Part shown: positions 36,443 through 45,709 of the stretch, one piece after another | Layout of the letters: each line of letters begins with the position of its first letter | Position numbering within the stretch: the stretch's first letter is position 1 | DNA from: Desulfobulbaceae bacterium | GTDB taxonomy: Bacteria; Desulfobacterota; Desulfobulbia; Desulfobulbales; SURF-16 | Direction of reading: 5' to 3' | DNA length: 64,000 bases | Assembly (NCBI GenBank): GCA_023230525.1 | Contig: JALNXE010000007.1 | Span: 1 to 64,000, forward strand | Position numbers and translations under genes: made by a program | Notes under the pieces: generated by a model | The model's database searches: none | Seen by the model: the letters and a program-made list of their open reading frames with translations, nothing else | Told to the model about the DNA's origin: nothing

Positions 36443-36970
36443 TCAAACGGATTCTGATTTTCCGGCAAGATATCTATCAAGCAGATAGAGCCCGTCCGGG
36501 GTGAACGGTTTTTCGGCGCGCAGCAGTTGGACGTCCTGCATATGCATGAACCGGCCCCATTGCACCTCTTCCTCCTGCAGGGTAACCGGTCCGTCGGCGA
36601 TACAGCTGTATGCCCGGCCCCACACCTTATTGTGGTCATCCTGCCAGTAAAAATCAAAAAGCAGGGTCAGGGGAACGCCGCTGATGCCCACCTCCTCGGC
36701 AAGCTCCCGGCGGGCGGAAAGATCGTAATCTTCCCCGGCCTGCACAACCCCGCCGGCAGCGATATCATAATAGCCGGGGTAGACATCCTTGCCTGCGGTG
36801 CGCTGCTGGACAAAAAGCTCCCCCCGGCTGTTAAAAAGCAGGATATAAACGGCCCGGTGGATGAGATTGGAACGCCGCATGACCTTGCGGCTGACACAGC
36901 CAACCACGCGGTTTTCCTCATCGACAATATCCACCATTTCTTCGCTGGCGGGATTTTTACTCGTATTCAT
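36443..36970 (-). CDS. Nudix hydrolase (YfcD-like)
   Basis: 175 residues. The Nudix box is visible as GGVVQAGEDYDLSARRELAEEVG. The N-terminus MVDIVDEENRVVGCVSRKVM and LIHRAVYILLF match the YfcD/IPP-isomerase-like subgroup. Hydrolyses a nucleoside diphosphate derivative; substrate unknown. Its start overlaps the end of the MazG-like gene, so the two form a nucleotide-cleaning pair. Confidence 0.88.
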   Translation of the reverse strand: MNTSKNPASEEMVDIVDEENRVVGCVSRKVMRRSNLIHRAVYILLFNSRGELFVQQRTAGKDVYPGYYDIAAGGVVQAGEDYDLSARRELAEEVGISGVPLTLLFDFYWQDDHNKVWGRAYSCIADGPVTLQEEEVQWGRFMHMQDVQLLRAEKPFTPDGLYLLDRYLAGKSESV

Positions 36971-37298
36971 GATATTTTGCTGATTTTCCCCTGGCCTTGT
37001 CCGCCGGATATTTTTTTCTGTTTTTGCCGATCTTTTCCCAGGCTGCATCCAGCAGATCAATGTCCAGTTTTTCCGCAAGATTGATCAGATAAACCAGGAC
37101 ATCGGCGATCTCTTCTTTCACCGCCTCTTTTTTCTCCGCCGAGAGATTTCTGCTCTGCTCCTGGGTGAGCCATTGAAAATGTTCCGCCAGTTCCGCACAT
37201 TCCACCATCAGGGCCATGGTCAGGTTTTTCGGACTGTGAAACTGCTCCCAGTCCCTTTCCTCCCGGAATTGCCTGACTTCGTTCACCAGTTTTTTCAT
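36957..37298 (-). CDS. MazG-like nucleotide pyrophosphohydrolase
   Basis: 113 residues. LMVECAELAEHFQWL and EEIADVLVYLINLAEKLDID hold the ExxE and ExxD metal-binding helices of all-alpha NTP pyrophosphatases; the length and LTQEQ segment fit the short RS21-C6/dCTPase type. Probably removes non-canonical or excess dNTPs. Overlaps the Nudix gene by 14 bp. Confidence 0.9.
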   Translation of the reverse strand: MKKLVNEVRQFREERDWEQFHSPKNLTMALMVECAELAEHFQWLTQEQSRNLSAEKKEAVKEEIADVLVYLINLAEKLDIDLLDAAWEKIGKNRKKYPADKARGKSAKYHEYE

Positions 37299-37364
37299 TG
37301 CTAACCCCACCGCAGCAATTTTCCTGTTTGCTTTTCTGCATTTTTTCGGTAAACATTGGTTATT

Positions 37365-37898
37365 ATGATAAAAAACTTTGACCCGTACCGGGACAGACAG
37401 GCGCGCCTGATCCGCAACAGCCTTTCTACCGCCTTTGTGCAGTCCTTAAAAGACCGGAACCCCGCCGCCTTTGCGGCCACAGCCGAGCTGCTGCTCAGGC
37501 AGGATATTTCCGCGGACAAAAAAGCTTACATTCTGGACCGTCTTGCCCGCTACAGGGAATGTATCACCACCATTGAACAGCAGGGGGTGCAAACCATTCT
37601 TGAGCAGAGTTTTGTGCTGTGGGATGCGCAACTTTTTTTTGAAGTCCACGAAATCCTGGAAGGGCTGTGGCTGACGGCACAAGGCCGGGAAAAAGCCGCC
37701 CTGCAGGGTCTGATACGTGCAGCCGGGGTTTACATTCTGCTGGCAGGCGGCAACCGGCAGGGGGCTGAAAAAATGGCAGCCAAGGCGGTGCAGGCCCTGG
37801 AGGAGAACGGCGCCGCCCTTGCCTATTTCCCCTCTTCCCGGCAGCTGCTCACCAGTCTCAGAAACCTTGTGCCGAGCCCGCCGAAATTGCGCGGCTGA
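37365..37898 (+). CDS. DUF309-domain protein
   Basis: 177 residues. The C-terminal half contains LFFEVHEILEGLWLTAQG and KAALQGLIRAAGVYILLAGG, the signature of DUF309, an all-helical family of unknown function. Divergent from the MazG-like gene, so the two share a short promoter region. Confidence 0.8.
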   Translation: MIKNFDPYRDRQARLIRNSLSTAFVQSLKDRNPAAFAATAELLLRQDISADKKAYILDRLARYRECITTIEQQGVQTILEQSFVLWDAQLFFEVHEILEGLWLTAQGREKAALQGLIRAAGVYILLAGGNRQGAEKMAAKAVQALEENGAALAYFPSSRQLLTSLRNLVPSPPKLRG

Positions 37899-37946
37899 AG
37901 CGGGGCGGGCACGCAATCTGCCCTTACGCGGCGCTGGATTTTTTCC

Positions 37947-38405
37947 TTACTTTTTCTCCTTGGGCGCACAGATGAGAACCTTGCTTCCCTCCTTGAAAAC
38001 CACCTCGATCTTGTTGGGGGGAATCATCCTGGTTACCAGCCCTATCCCGAACACAGGATGGCTGACCAGATCATCGTCGGTAAAACTTTCGGTCATGGCA
38101 TACTCCAAGGCCGCAACCGGATCCCTGCCGCCGAGCAATTCCCGGAAATTATTTTCCGCCTTTAACTCCCTGGATATCCGGCCGGTTTTTCCGGGCTGCC
38201 CGCTTTTTTCCCCACTGCGCCGCACAGTGGCCTTTTTTTCCACCTGAATCGGACGATAGTTATGCAGCGCCCGGCAGACATTGCACTGCACCTTGACCAC
38301 CTTGCTGCCAACCATGGCCACGATGGTATGGTTGGTGACATGCTTGCACTTCAGACAGCGGGAATCAATATCATCCCCGGCTGTTAATTCCTTGTTGATT
38401 GTCAA
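37947..38405 (-). CDS. Zinc-ribbon protein with CarD-like C-terminal segment
   Basis: 152 residues. Residues 17-44 form a zinc ribbon (CLKCKHVTNH ... CNVCRALHNY). A basic linker follows (about 52-80). The C-terminal DDDLVSHPVFGIGLVTRMI and IEVVFKEGSKVLIC resemble the RNA-polymerase-interacting CarD/Tudor-like segment. A nucleic-acid or polymerase-linked role is possible; the family name is not known to me. Confidence 0.6.
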   Translation of the reverse strand: MTINKELTAGDDIDSRCLKCKHVTNHTIVAMVGSKVVKVQCNVCRALHNYRPIQVEKKATVRRSGEKSGQPGKTGRISRELKAENNFRELLGGRDPVAALEYAMTESFTDDDLVSHPVFGIGLVTRMIPPNKIEVVFKEGSKVLICAPKEKK

Positions 38406-38562
38406 AAGATGTCTCCTTTACTTTCGGACTCAGCTTGCAAACTTTATTATTTGATTTTCATAGCGGCGGTTGCCACGGCACAAAAAATGGCCGGCTTTCA
38501 CACTGACAGCAGGCCACTTTAAGCAAAATACGCGCAAACTACGACAAAAAACCGATGTCCCG

Positions 38563-38697
38563 CCTTAAGCCGTGGTAAAAAAATAACATGGCCAGAGAAA
38601 TGCGCCCCAACGGCACTCTTTTCAGTACCCCCTTGAGGGTATAAGGAGCCGTAACGAAATTAAAAAAAATGGCCATGTTATTTCGTAACGGCTCCTA
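38563..38697. repeat. GAGCCGT palindromic element at the mscS 3' end
   Basis: AGGAGCCGTAACGAAAT (38644-38660) and ATTTCGTAACGGCTCCT (38680-38696) are perfect 17-bp inverted arms. A further inverted relative (TTAAGCCGTGG ... AATAACATGGCCA) lies at 38565-38594. The right end overlaps the mscS stop codon. A related element sits at the hyaB 3' end (50741-50795). Confidence 0.75.
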
Positions 38698-39513
38698 AGC
38701 AATTTCTTTTTCGGCAAAAAGATGAATATGCCGTTGGGGGAAGGGAATGGTGATCCCCTCGGCATCAAAGCGTTTTTTCATCTTTTCATTGGTGTCAAAG
38801 AATACGGGCCAGTAGTCAGCCTCATTCACCCAGACCCGCACGGCAAGATTAACGCTGCTGTCCGCCAGGGCAAGGACCCCGACAAACACCTCGGGCTCCT
38901 GGTGAATCCGCCGGTCTTCCCCCAGCACCTGCAGGATCACCGTCTTTACCCTGTCGATGTCATCCGCATAGCTGACCCCGAAGACGAAATCCACCCTTCT
39001 GGTCGCTTTGGCGGAAATGTTGACAATATTATCACTGATGATTTTTGAATTCGGCACAATGATCAATTTATTATCAGGGGTGACCAGCATGGTGGTGAAT
39101 ATCTGAATCTCATCAACGGTCCCTGCCGTGCCGGCTGACTCAATATAATCGCCTTTTTTAAAAGGACGGAACAGGATAAGCAGCACGCCCGCGGCAAAAT
39201 TGGACAACGAACCCTGCAGGGCAAGGCCCACGGCTAAGCCTGCGGCGCCGATCACGGCAATGAATGAAGTGGTTTGGATGCCTATCTGGCCCAAGGCGGC
39301 AAGAGCGACAAAGGTAAAGAGGGCGACATAAATCAGATTGCCGACAAACTTCACCAGGGTAGGTTCCACCTTGCTTCTGGTCATGAGTTTTTCAGACAGA
39401 TGCTGGAAAAATCTGGCGCCCCATTTGCCAATCATAAAGATTGCCAACGCGGCCAGCACATTAATGCTGGAGATAGCGACAAGTTCCTGAATCGACCTCA
39501 ACCAATCTTCCAT
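38695..39513 (-). CDS. mscS: Small-conductance mechanosensitive channel
   Basis: 272 residues. Two hydrophobic helices in the first 90 residues are followed by the pore helix and beta domain, with GAAGLAVGLALQGSLSNFAAG and LFRPFKKGDYIE, both hallmarks of MscS. Releases solutes during osmotic downshock. Single gene; its stop codon lies within a palindromic repeat. Confidence 0.95.
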   Translation of the reverse strand: MEDWLRSIQELVAISSINVLAALAIFMIGKWGARFFQHLSEKLMTRSKVEPTLVKFVGNLIYVALFTFVALAALGQIGIQTTSFIAVIGAAGLAVGLALQGSLSNFAAGVLLILFRPFKKGDYIESAGTAGTVDEIQIFTTMLVTPDNKLIIVPNSKIISDNIVNISAKATRRVDFVFGVSYADDIDRVKTVILQVLGEDRRIHQEPEVFVGVLALADSSVNLAVRVWVNEADYWPVFFDTNEKMKKRFDAEGITIPFPQRHIHLFAEKEIA

Positions 39514-39720
39514 ACCCGTACACCTCTACCAATGATTCCTTGGCGGACAATTTACCTGTTCGTTTTGATGATAATGGCAACCCCTTCAGTCATGAACGTT
39601 TCATGGGCTGTCGCATTATGGTTGAAAACCGCCTGAAAATGAAGCAGAAAATTGCAAAGATGCAAAGATGTTTTCTTCTACCGCTCGCGAATGGAGAAAA
39701 AAGGAGCGGCCGCCGGCTGC

Positions 39721-41358
39721 TCAGCTGCCATCCCCCAGCGACTTGGAAAAAGAGACGTAAAAGGTAATGCCTTGTTGCGGATTGTGTTCGATCCACACCT
39801 GGCCTTTATGCTGAGCTGCCACCTCTTTGACAATGGCCAGGCCAAGGCCTGCGCCTTCAATGCCCAGGGCGGTCTTTTTCCGCATGAACATGGAAAAAAG
39901 GCCGTCCGATTCCTTGTTGCCCAGACCTACCCCGTCATCCCGCACGGAAAGAACATGAAAATCCCCCGCATCCTTATAGCCGATTTCGATCTCACTTAAC
40001 TTCTCGCCGCCGTACTTCAGGGCATTATCAACCAGATTGCGCAAGATCCGCAGCAGGGATAAACGGTCCACGGTTATCTCCGGCAGGTTTTCCGGTTCAA
40101 GCCACTTAATGGAGCGCAGCTCAAGCTGCAGAGAAAATCCCTCCCGGACAATCTTCAGCGTCTCCCGTAGAGAGACCTGCTGCAGAACCAGGGGCACCTC
40201 CTGGGCTGAAATGAAAACATTGATCTTGTCAACCAGCGAGGCGATCTCCTCGGAAGAAGAGAGGATCTGGGCGCAGAATTTTTTCCCTTTGTCATCCAGC
40301 AGGTGCCCGCATTTACTGTTCAGGAGCCTGACCAGGCCATGAATGGAAATAGCCGGATTTTTCAGATCATGGACAACGGAGTAGGCAAACTCCTTGATTT
40401 TTTTTGAGCTTTCCCGCAGCTCCTCTTCAGCCTTCTTGCGGTCGGAAATATCGTAATGGGTGCCGACAAAACGCAGGGGCTGGCCTTTCTCATCCCATTC
40501 CACCACCTTGCCCCGGGCAAGAACCCATTGCCAGCCGTCTGACCTGTTCCGCATCCGGAATTCCGCCACATACCTGGAGGTGATCCCCTGCAGATGATTG
40601 AGCACCGCGGCCAGGGCAGCGGGTTTGTCATCAGGGTGCAACAGATTCTCCCAGGTTATCTTTCTTTCCCGCAGCTCTTCAAGGGTATAGCCCAGCATCT
40701 TGGCCCAGTTCTCCCCGTAATAGACTTCACCGGTCTGCAGATTGCGGTCCCATACCCCGTTTGAGGTGGCATCAAGCACCATGCGGAAAAATTTCTCCCT
40801 TTCCTGCAGGGCTGCCTGGGCACGTTTCCGCCGGGTGATATCACGGTTATTCGCCCGCCGGCCAAGAGACTCCCCATGTTCATTGAATACCGGCTGGCAG
40901 CTGTGGGCAATCCAGCGCTCCTCTCCGCTTCTGGTCAGAATACGGAAATCAAAATGGAATTCCGCAGCCTCATGGATCTCTTCCCTGAGGTGGGAATCAA
41001 GCCGCTGCCGGTCGCTCGGATGGATTAGGGACAGAAAAAGGTCCTGGTTATTGTAAAAATCTAAGGGGCTGTAGCCGGTTATGCGTTCACAGGAAGGGGA
41101 GATATGCAGAAACTTGCCGTCAGGGGCCACCCAGTATTCCCAGTCCCAGGAGAAATCGCTGACAATGCGGAATTTTTTGTCCCTCTCGGCAATCGCCTCC
41201 TCAAGCTCGTTGCGGGCGGCAATCTCCTCATCAAGCTGGCGGGTCAGCTTGGCAACCTGTCCGGACAGTTCCCGGATACGTTCTGCGAGTTTCTCGCGCT
41301 CCTGCTGCAACTCGAGGCTGCCGGCATGCTTACCGGGAGATATTTCTTCGTGTGCCAT
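39721..41358 (-). CDS. Cytoplasmic two-PAS histidine kinase
   Basis: 545 residues with no membrane helix. A coiled coil (about 10-60) precedes two PAS/PAC domains (about 62-190 and 195-315; YSPLDFYNNQDLFLS and YTLEELRERKITWENLL). The phospho-acceptor region has His in YSVVHDLKNPAISIHG. The HATPase domain has VDNALKYGG, DDGVGL and GAGLGLAIV. No response regulator is adjacent. Signal unknown. Confidence 0.88.
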   Translation of the reverse strand: MAHEEISPGKHAGSLELQQEREKLAERIRELSGQVAKLTRQLDEEIAARNELEEAIAERDKKFRIVSDFSWDWEYWVAPDGKFLHISPSCERITGYSPLDFYNNQDLFLSLIHPSDRQRLDSHLREEIHEAAEFHFDFRILTRSGEERWIAHSCQPVFNEHGESLGRRANNRDITRRKRAQAALQEREKFFRMVLDATSNGVWDRNLQTGEVYYGENWAKMLGYTLEELRERKITWENLLHPDDKPAALAAVLNHLQGITSRYVAEFRMRNRSDGWQWVLARGKVVEWDEKGQPLRFVGTHYDISDRKKAEEELRESSKKIKEFAYSVVHDLKNPAISIHGLVRLLNSKCGHLLDDKGKKFCAQILSSSEEIASLVDKINVFISAQEVPLVLQQVSLRETLKIVREGFSLQLELRSIKWLEPENLPEITVDRLSLLRILRNLVDNALKYGGEKLSEIEIGYKDAGDFHVLSVRDDGVGLGNKESDGLFSMFMRKKTALGIEGAGLGLAIVKEVAAQHKGQVWIEHNPQQGITFYVSFSKSLGDGS

Positions 41359-41725
41359 AGCTCGACTGTCTCGCCAAAAACCGCCCGGCAGCCGTCCCGT
41401 GCATGATAACTTGCTGATTTATCATCACCGAAATTCGCTGCCGGGACCTTTCTCCGAAGCCATCATGGATTCGCATGTCAGTTTGTCAGACTTTTATCAC
41501 GAAGGGGACAGAAAAGAAGTACGGGGCAAGGTGTTGCCATACACGCATCAGACTCGGCGCTGGGGAATGTTCTCCCGCCGCGCCTTTAAGGACTTCATGC
41601 CATCCGGCAAGACATTACCGTCGAATAAGGAATAACTCTTTCATTAATCTCCAGGAAAGACATTTTTGTCAAGCAATAAAAAAGCCCGCATTGCTGCGGG
41701 CCTTTTTTATAAGGAAACTATCTTG
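41359..41725. other. Intergenic region with terminator
   Basis: No gene. A bidirectional terminator occupies 41678-41708; the rest holds no recognisable signal. Confidence 0.5.
41678..41708 (-). terminator. Terminator of hsp20
   Basis: GCCCGCA / TGCGGGC stem with a TTGC loop, A-run on one side and T-run on the other, so it can act on both strands. It lies just past the hsp20 stop codon. Confidence 0.85.
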
Positions 41726-42184
41726 CTAGTGGACTTGAATCGTGGTGATTCTCTTTTTCGCTTCCTCGGATTTCGGCAGAGTGATTTTCAACTCACCGTT
41801 TTTGAAGGAGGCATCAATCTTATCACTCTCGACCTCAGCAGGAATCCGTAAAGCCCGGCAAAAAGAACCATACCGCCGCTCCATTCTATGGACATGCTTA
41901 TCAGTTTCCTTATGCTCTTCCTTCCGTTCACCCTTGATAACCAGCACCCCGTTATCCAGGGAAATTTCGATATCCTTTTTCTCCAGACCGGGAAGATCGG
42001 CTATTACTTCAATCGCCGTGTCCGTTTCATTTACATCGAGCCGAGGAGACCAGTCTCGTTCAGACTCAAGGATCAGGTCAGGAAGCATAGCCCCTTTCCA
42101 TATTCTCTGGAAAACATCCTCCATTTCCCCGAAAACATCCGGTACATCGACTTTCAATCGTCGTGATGGAATAAGATCGAACAT
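41726..42184 (-). CDS. Hsp20/alpha-crystallin small heat-shock protein
   Basis: 152 residues of the IbpA/Hsp20 family. The alpha-crystallin domain (about 45-145) has DVNETDTAIEVIADLPGLEKKD, LVIKGERKEE, ERRYGSFCRALRIPAEVE and FKNGELKITLPK. Oligomeric holdase chaperone in the cytoplasm. Confidence 0.95.
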   Translation of the reverse strand: MFDLIPSRRLKVDVPDVFGEMEDVFQRIWKGAMLPDLILESERDWSPRLDVNETDTAIEVIADLPGLEKKDIEISLDNGVLVIKGERKEEHKETDKHVHRMERRYGSFCRALRIPAEVESDKIDASFKNGELKITLPKSEEAKKRITTIQVH

Positions 42185-42281
42185 GCTAACACCCCCTTTT
42201 CGTCAGTCACTTATTATTTTGTTACTAACGCCTCCTCCTAAGTAAAACGTTAAATATTATCTGGAGGGAGTCAAGGTGTGG

Positions 42282-42980
42282 CTATTTTTTTGTTAAAGCC
42301 TCTGTCCACGGACCTTCATGGCCCGCCAGGGGGATATGCTTTTCCAGGCGCCGGTAGAATTCGCAACCGGGCATTTCCCTTGCCCCGAGGCTCATCAGAT
42401 GGGAAGTGGTCATCTGGCAGTCAATCAGAGCAAATTCCCATTGTTGCAGCAGGGTGACCAGCTGCGCCAGGGCGACCTTTGAAGAGTTCGAGACGCTGGC
42501 GAACATGGACTCGCCGAAAAACACCCTGCCGAGCGCCACGCCGTAAAGGCCGCCGGCCAGGGTTTCCCCCTGCCAGCATTCCACGGAGTGGGCATAACCC
42601 GCCTCATGCAGACGGATATACGCCTCAATCATCTCAGGTACCAGCCAGGTGCCCTGTTCCTTGCCAGGCCGCGGCATGGAGCAGGCCCTGATCACCTGCG
42701 CAAATGCGGTATCAAAGGTAACGCGGAACTGGCCCTGCCGGATAATGCGGGCCAGCCGTTTGGAGAGATGAAATTTTTCCGGTTCAAGCACCAGACGCGG
42801 GTCCGGCGCCCACCAGAGAATGGGATCTTCCTCGGTATACCAGGGGAAAATACCCTGGCCATAGGCAAGAAGAAGTCTTTCCACGGAAAGATCGCCGCCG
42901 ATGGCCAGCAGCCCGTCCTCCCTGGCAAGATAAGCCGGGGGAAAGATAAGGGAGTCGTTGAGGCCGAATATCATCGGCAA
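42282..42980 (-). CDS. aat: Leucyl/phenylalanyl-tRNA--protein transferase
   Basis: 232 residues, the family length. FPPAYLAREDGLLAIGGDLS, YGQGIFPWYTEEDPILWWAPDPR and GGLYGVALGRVFFGESMF are conserved motifs. Adds Leu or Phe to N-terminal Lys/Arg of proteins to mark them for ClpAP. Its start overlaps the end of hypB by 10 bp, so it is co-translated with the hydrogenase maturation genes, an unusual place for aat. Confidence 0.95.
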   Translation of the reverse strand: MPMIFGLNDSLIFPPAYLAREDGLLAIGGDLSVERLLLAYGQGIFPWYTEEDPILWWAPDPRLVLEPEKFHLSKRLARIIRQGQFRVTFDTAFAQVIRACSMPRPGKEQGTWLVPEMIEAYIRLHEAGYAHSVECWQGETLAGGLYGVALGRVFFGESMFASVSNSSKVALAQLVTLLQQWEFALIDCQMTTSHLMSLGAREMPGCEFYRRLEKHIPLAGHEGPWTEALTKK

Positions 42981-43669
42981 AGGGCGCGCAGATAGTCCAG
43001 CCAGCGGTCAAAGCCATCCCCGGTCGTGGCGGAAAGAGACATGACCAAAAGCTTCGGATTGAGCTGCAGCGCATCCTTGATCGCCATCTCCGAAGAAAAA
43101 TCAAAATACGGCAGCAGGTCTGTCTTGCTGATCATAAAAACCTGGGAGCCGATAAAGGCCTTCGGATATTTGGCCGGTTTATCCGGACCTTCCGGCACGG
43201 AAATCATGACCACCCGTTGATGTTCACCCAGGTAAAAGGTGGCCGGGCAGACAAGATTACCGACATTTTCAATAAAAAGCAGATCGAGTTTTTTGTCATC
43301 AAGCTGGTCTTCCAGGGCGTGAATGCCCTTATGCACCAGGGCCGCATCCAGATGGCAGGCCCCGCCCGTGGTGAGCTGCACCACCGGCACGCCTTTGGCG
43401 CGGATGCGTTCGGCATCCCTTTCGGTTTCAATATCGCCCTCAATCACCCCGATGCGCAGCTCCTTGCCCAGCCGCTCAATGGTTTTCTCCAACAGGGTGG
43501 TTTTACCGGAACCCGGGCTGCTGATCAGATTAATCGCCACGGCCCCCAGCTCTTCAATATGCTCGCGGTTCTTTGCCGCCAGGGCATCGTTGGCAGCCAG
43601 CAGGCTCTGATTGACATCAACCACCTTATGATTATGGCTCGGGCTCGCACATCCACAGTCTTCACACAT
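42971..43669 (-). CDS. hypB: Hydrogenase nickel incorporation GTPase HypB
   Basis: 232 residues. N-terminal CEDCGC carries the high-affinity metal-binding cysteines; the histidine-rich stretch found in some HypB is reduced to HNH. The P-loop SSPGSGKTTLLE and IEGDIETERDAERI follow, then VQLTTGGACHLDA. Works with HypA to insert nickel into the large subunit. Confidence 0.96.
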   Translation of the reverse strand: MCEDCGCASPSHNHKVVDVNQSLLAANDALAAKNREHIEELGAVAINLISSPGSGKTTLLEKTIERLGKELRIGVIEGDIETERDAERIRAKGVPVVQLTTGGACHLDAALVHKGIHALEDQLDDKKLDLLFIENVGNLVCPATFYLGEHQRVVMISVPEGPDKPAKYPKAFIGSQVFMISKTDLLPYFDFSSEMAIKDALQLNPKLLVMSLSATTGDGFDRWLDYLRALCR

Positions 43670-43709
43670 TATTTAGTCCTCATATTGTTAAAAAAATATA
43701 AATCTTTTA

Positions 43710-44057
43710 TCAGACCATTTCAACCTGCAGGAGAATCAGGCCGTCCCCCCCTTCAGGCACCAGCAGGGTATGACTGCACTCCGGGCAGCTACCCGGCACC
43801 CCTTCAGAACTCAGGCAGACATGGCCGCAGAAGCAGCACTTGTAGTGGATGGGCGGGGTAACGATTTCCAGCAGAGCCTCGCGGGTCAGTTCCTGTTCAG
43901 CGGACAGCACATCAAAGCCGAACTGAAAGGAATCGATGACAATGCCTGAAAGAGGTCCGACCTCTACCCTCACCTTGCTGATCGCCTTGACCTGATGTTC
44001 TCTGGCCAGCTCGGCAAGCTGCCTAAGCAGCCCCTGGACCAGGGATATTTCGTGCAT
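43710..44057 (-). CDS. hypA: Hydrogenase nickel incorporation protein HypA
   Basis: 115 residues starting MHEISLVQGLL, whose first His is the nickel ligand. The zinc loop has CCFCG and SCPECS. The start at 44057 is fixed by the conserved MHE. Its first 35 bases overlap the end of the maturation protease gene. Confidence 0.95.
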   Translation of the reverse strand: MHEISLVQGLLRQLAELAREHQVKAISKVRVEVGPLSGIVIDSFQFGFDVLSAEQELTREALLEIVTPPIHYKCCFCGHVCLSSEGVPGSCPECSHTLLVPEGGDGLILLQVEMV

Positions 44058-44535
44058 GGAACCCCTCCTCCTCAAGTGTATTGAGTATCATTCCCGCTAC
44101 CTCTGGGACCCGGCCCGACAACATGTCAGACAGCTCCATGCCGGTTTCGATCCGCCCCGGCACCACGCCGATGAACTGCACCTTGGCCGGCGCCAGCTCG
44201 CGTAACCGGCAGATCTCCAGCACCTCAAGCAGGCCGAGCTGGTGGGGCGACATGCGCAGCTGGGCATTTGCCCCCCGCAAATCCTCTCCGTCAAACAGAC
44301 AGATGGTTCCCGGGGGGCCGTCGCCTGCCACCACATCAACCACAATCAGCCGGTCCACATCTTCCAGAAACGGCGCCATGTAAATCCCCGCCGTGCCGCC
44401 ATCCATCAGCTGCACCTCATCCGGAAACAGCCAGTGCTTTTCCAGATAGCGGATCATATGCACCCCAAAGCCCTCATCGCCGAGCAGCAGGTTGCCGATG
44501 CCGAGCACGCCGATTTTTTTTCTATGATTTGTCAT
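44023..44535 (-). CDS. Hydrogenase large-subunit maturation protease (HyaD/HupD-type)
   Basis: 170 residues. GIGNLLLGDEGFGVHMI, MDGGTAG and MSPHQLGLL give the Glu, Asp and His that bind nickel in this endopeptidase family. It removes the C-terminal tail of the hydrogenase large subunit (here the 15 residues after DPCIACAVH in HyaB) once nickel is in place. Overlaps hypA; copy 2 of the CACAGAG repeat lies just upstream. Confidence 0.92.
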   Translation of the reverse strand: MTNHRKKIGVLGIGNLLLGDEGFGVHMIRYLEKHWLFPDEVQLMDGGTAGIYMAPFLEDVDRLIVVDVVAGDGPPGTICLFDGEDLRGANAQLRMSPHQLGLLEVLEICRLRELAPAKVQFIGVVPGRIETGMELSDMLSGRVPEVAGMILNTLEEEGFHARNIPGPGAA

Positions 44536-44542
44536 CAATGAT

Positions 44543-44645
44543 GGTCTCGAAAACTAAAAAATCAACCACAGAGTACACAGAGATAACTGACTGTGATTAA
44601 AAATCATTTTCTCTGAGTCCTCGGTGTGCTCTGCGGCGAAAAGAA
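44543..44645. repeat. CACAGAG dispersed palindromic repeat, copy 2
   Basis: CAACCACAGAGTACACAGAG and ATAACTGACTG are followed by TTTTCTCTGAGTCCTCGG and TGTGCTCTGCGG, complementary arms. It fills the whole gap between hypE and the maturation protease gene, inside the hyp operon. Confidence 0.75.
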
Positions 44646-44657
44646 ACCCTGCCCGGC

Positions 44658-45674
44658 TCAGCAGATTCTCGGCAGGGGCTCGCCGGTCAGCGACGTCACG
44701 ATGCGCGAGCCGCCGGCCCGTGTTTTCAGTACCACCCTGCCCGCCGGACCTTCGTTCACCCGGCCGATGATCGCCGCCTCCGCGCCTTCCGGCAGAGACC
44801 GCATCAGCGCAAGCAGACTGGCGGCATGCTCCCGGGCCACCAGGGCCAGGCATTTGCCCTCATTGGCCAGATAGAGGGGGTCCATGCCGAGGATCTCGCA
44901 GGCCGCCGCCACCTCGGGTTTTACCGGAATTGCCGTCTCATCAAGCTCAACGGCCACTTGGGCCGCCTCGGCTATTTCATTAAGCGAGGTGGCCACCCCG
45001 CCCCTGGTCGGGTCCCGCAGGGTGTGCACCGCACCCGGCGCCGCGGCAAGCATCTGCTGCACCAGCCGGTGCAGGGCCATGGTGTCGCTGCGCAGACTGC
45101 CCTGCAGCGAGATGCCGGCCCGCTGACCGAGAATGGTGATGCCGTGATCACCCATACTGCCGGAAAGGATGACCACATCCCCCGGCCGGGCATTTTTGGC
45201 GGAGATATGGATGCCGCGCTCAACCAGCCCGATGCCCGAGGTGTTGATAAAGATCTTATCGCCCTTGCCCTTGGGCACCACCTTGGTATCACCCGTCACC
45301 ACCGGCACGTCCGCCTGGCGGCAGGCCCCCTGGATGGAGAGGATGACCCGCTTGAGGTCCTCCAGGGCAAAGCCCTCTTCCAGGATCAGCCCAAGACTGA
45401 GGCACAGGGGTTTTGCGCCCCGCATGGCCAGATCATTGATCGTGCCGTTGATGGCCAGCTCGCCGATGTCGCCGCCCGGGAAAAAAATGGGATCAACCAC
45501 ATAGCTGTCCGTGGTAAAGGCAAGCTGCCCGGCCGCGGTGTCCACCAAAGCGCTGTCTTCCAGGCAGTCAAGCACCGGATTGGTAAGCTGGGGCAGAAAA
45601 ATATTTTTGATCAGCTCCTGGCTGGCGCGCCCGCCGCTGCCATGATCAAGGAGAATCGTTTCCGTCATTTTCAT
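44658..45674 (-). CDS. hypE: Hydrogenase maturation protein HypE
   Basis: 338 residues from the ATG at 45674 (MKMTETILLDHGSGG); a start two codons later is also possible. ATP-dependent dehydratase that turns the carbamoylated C-terminal cysteine into thiocyanate for the Fe-CN ligands. The C-terminal PRIC with the acceptor Cys is intact. Preceded by hypD with a short gap. Confidence 0.96.
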   Translation of the reverse strand: MKMTETILLDHGSGGRASQELIKNIFLPQLTNPVLDCLEDSALVDTAAGQLAFTTDSYVVDPIFFPGGDIGELAINGTINDLAMRGAKPLCLSLGLILEEGFALEDLKRVILSIQGACRQADVPVVTGDTKVVPKGKGDKIFINTSGIGLVERGIHISAKNARPGDVVILSGSMGDHGITILGQRAGISLQGSLRSDTMALHRLVQQMLAAAPGAVHTLRDPTRGGVATSLNEIAEAAQVAVELDETAIPVKPEVAAACEILGMDPLYLANEGKCLALVAREHAASLLALMRSLPEGAEAAIIGRVNEGPAGRVVLKTRAGGSRIVTSLTGEPLPRIC

Positions 45675-45709
45675 GTGAATAACCGGTCCTTTATTTGTCG
45701 CTTTGCTTC

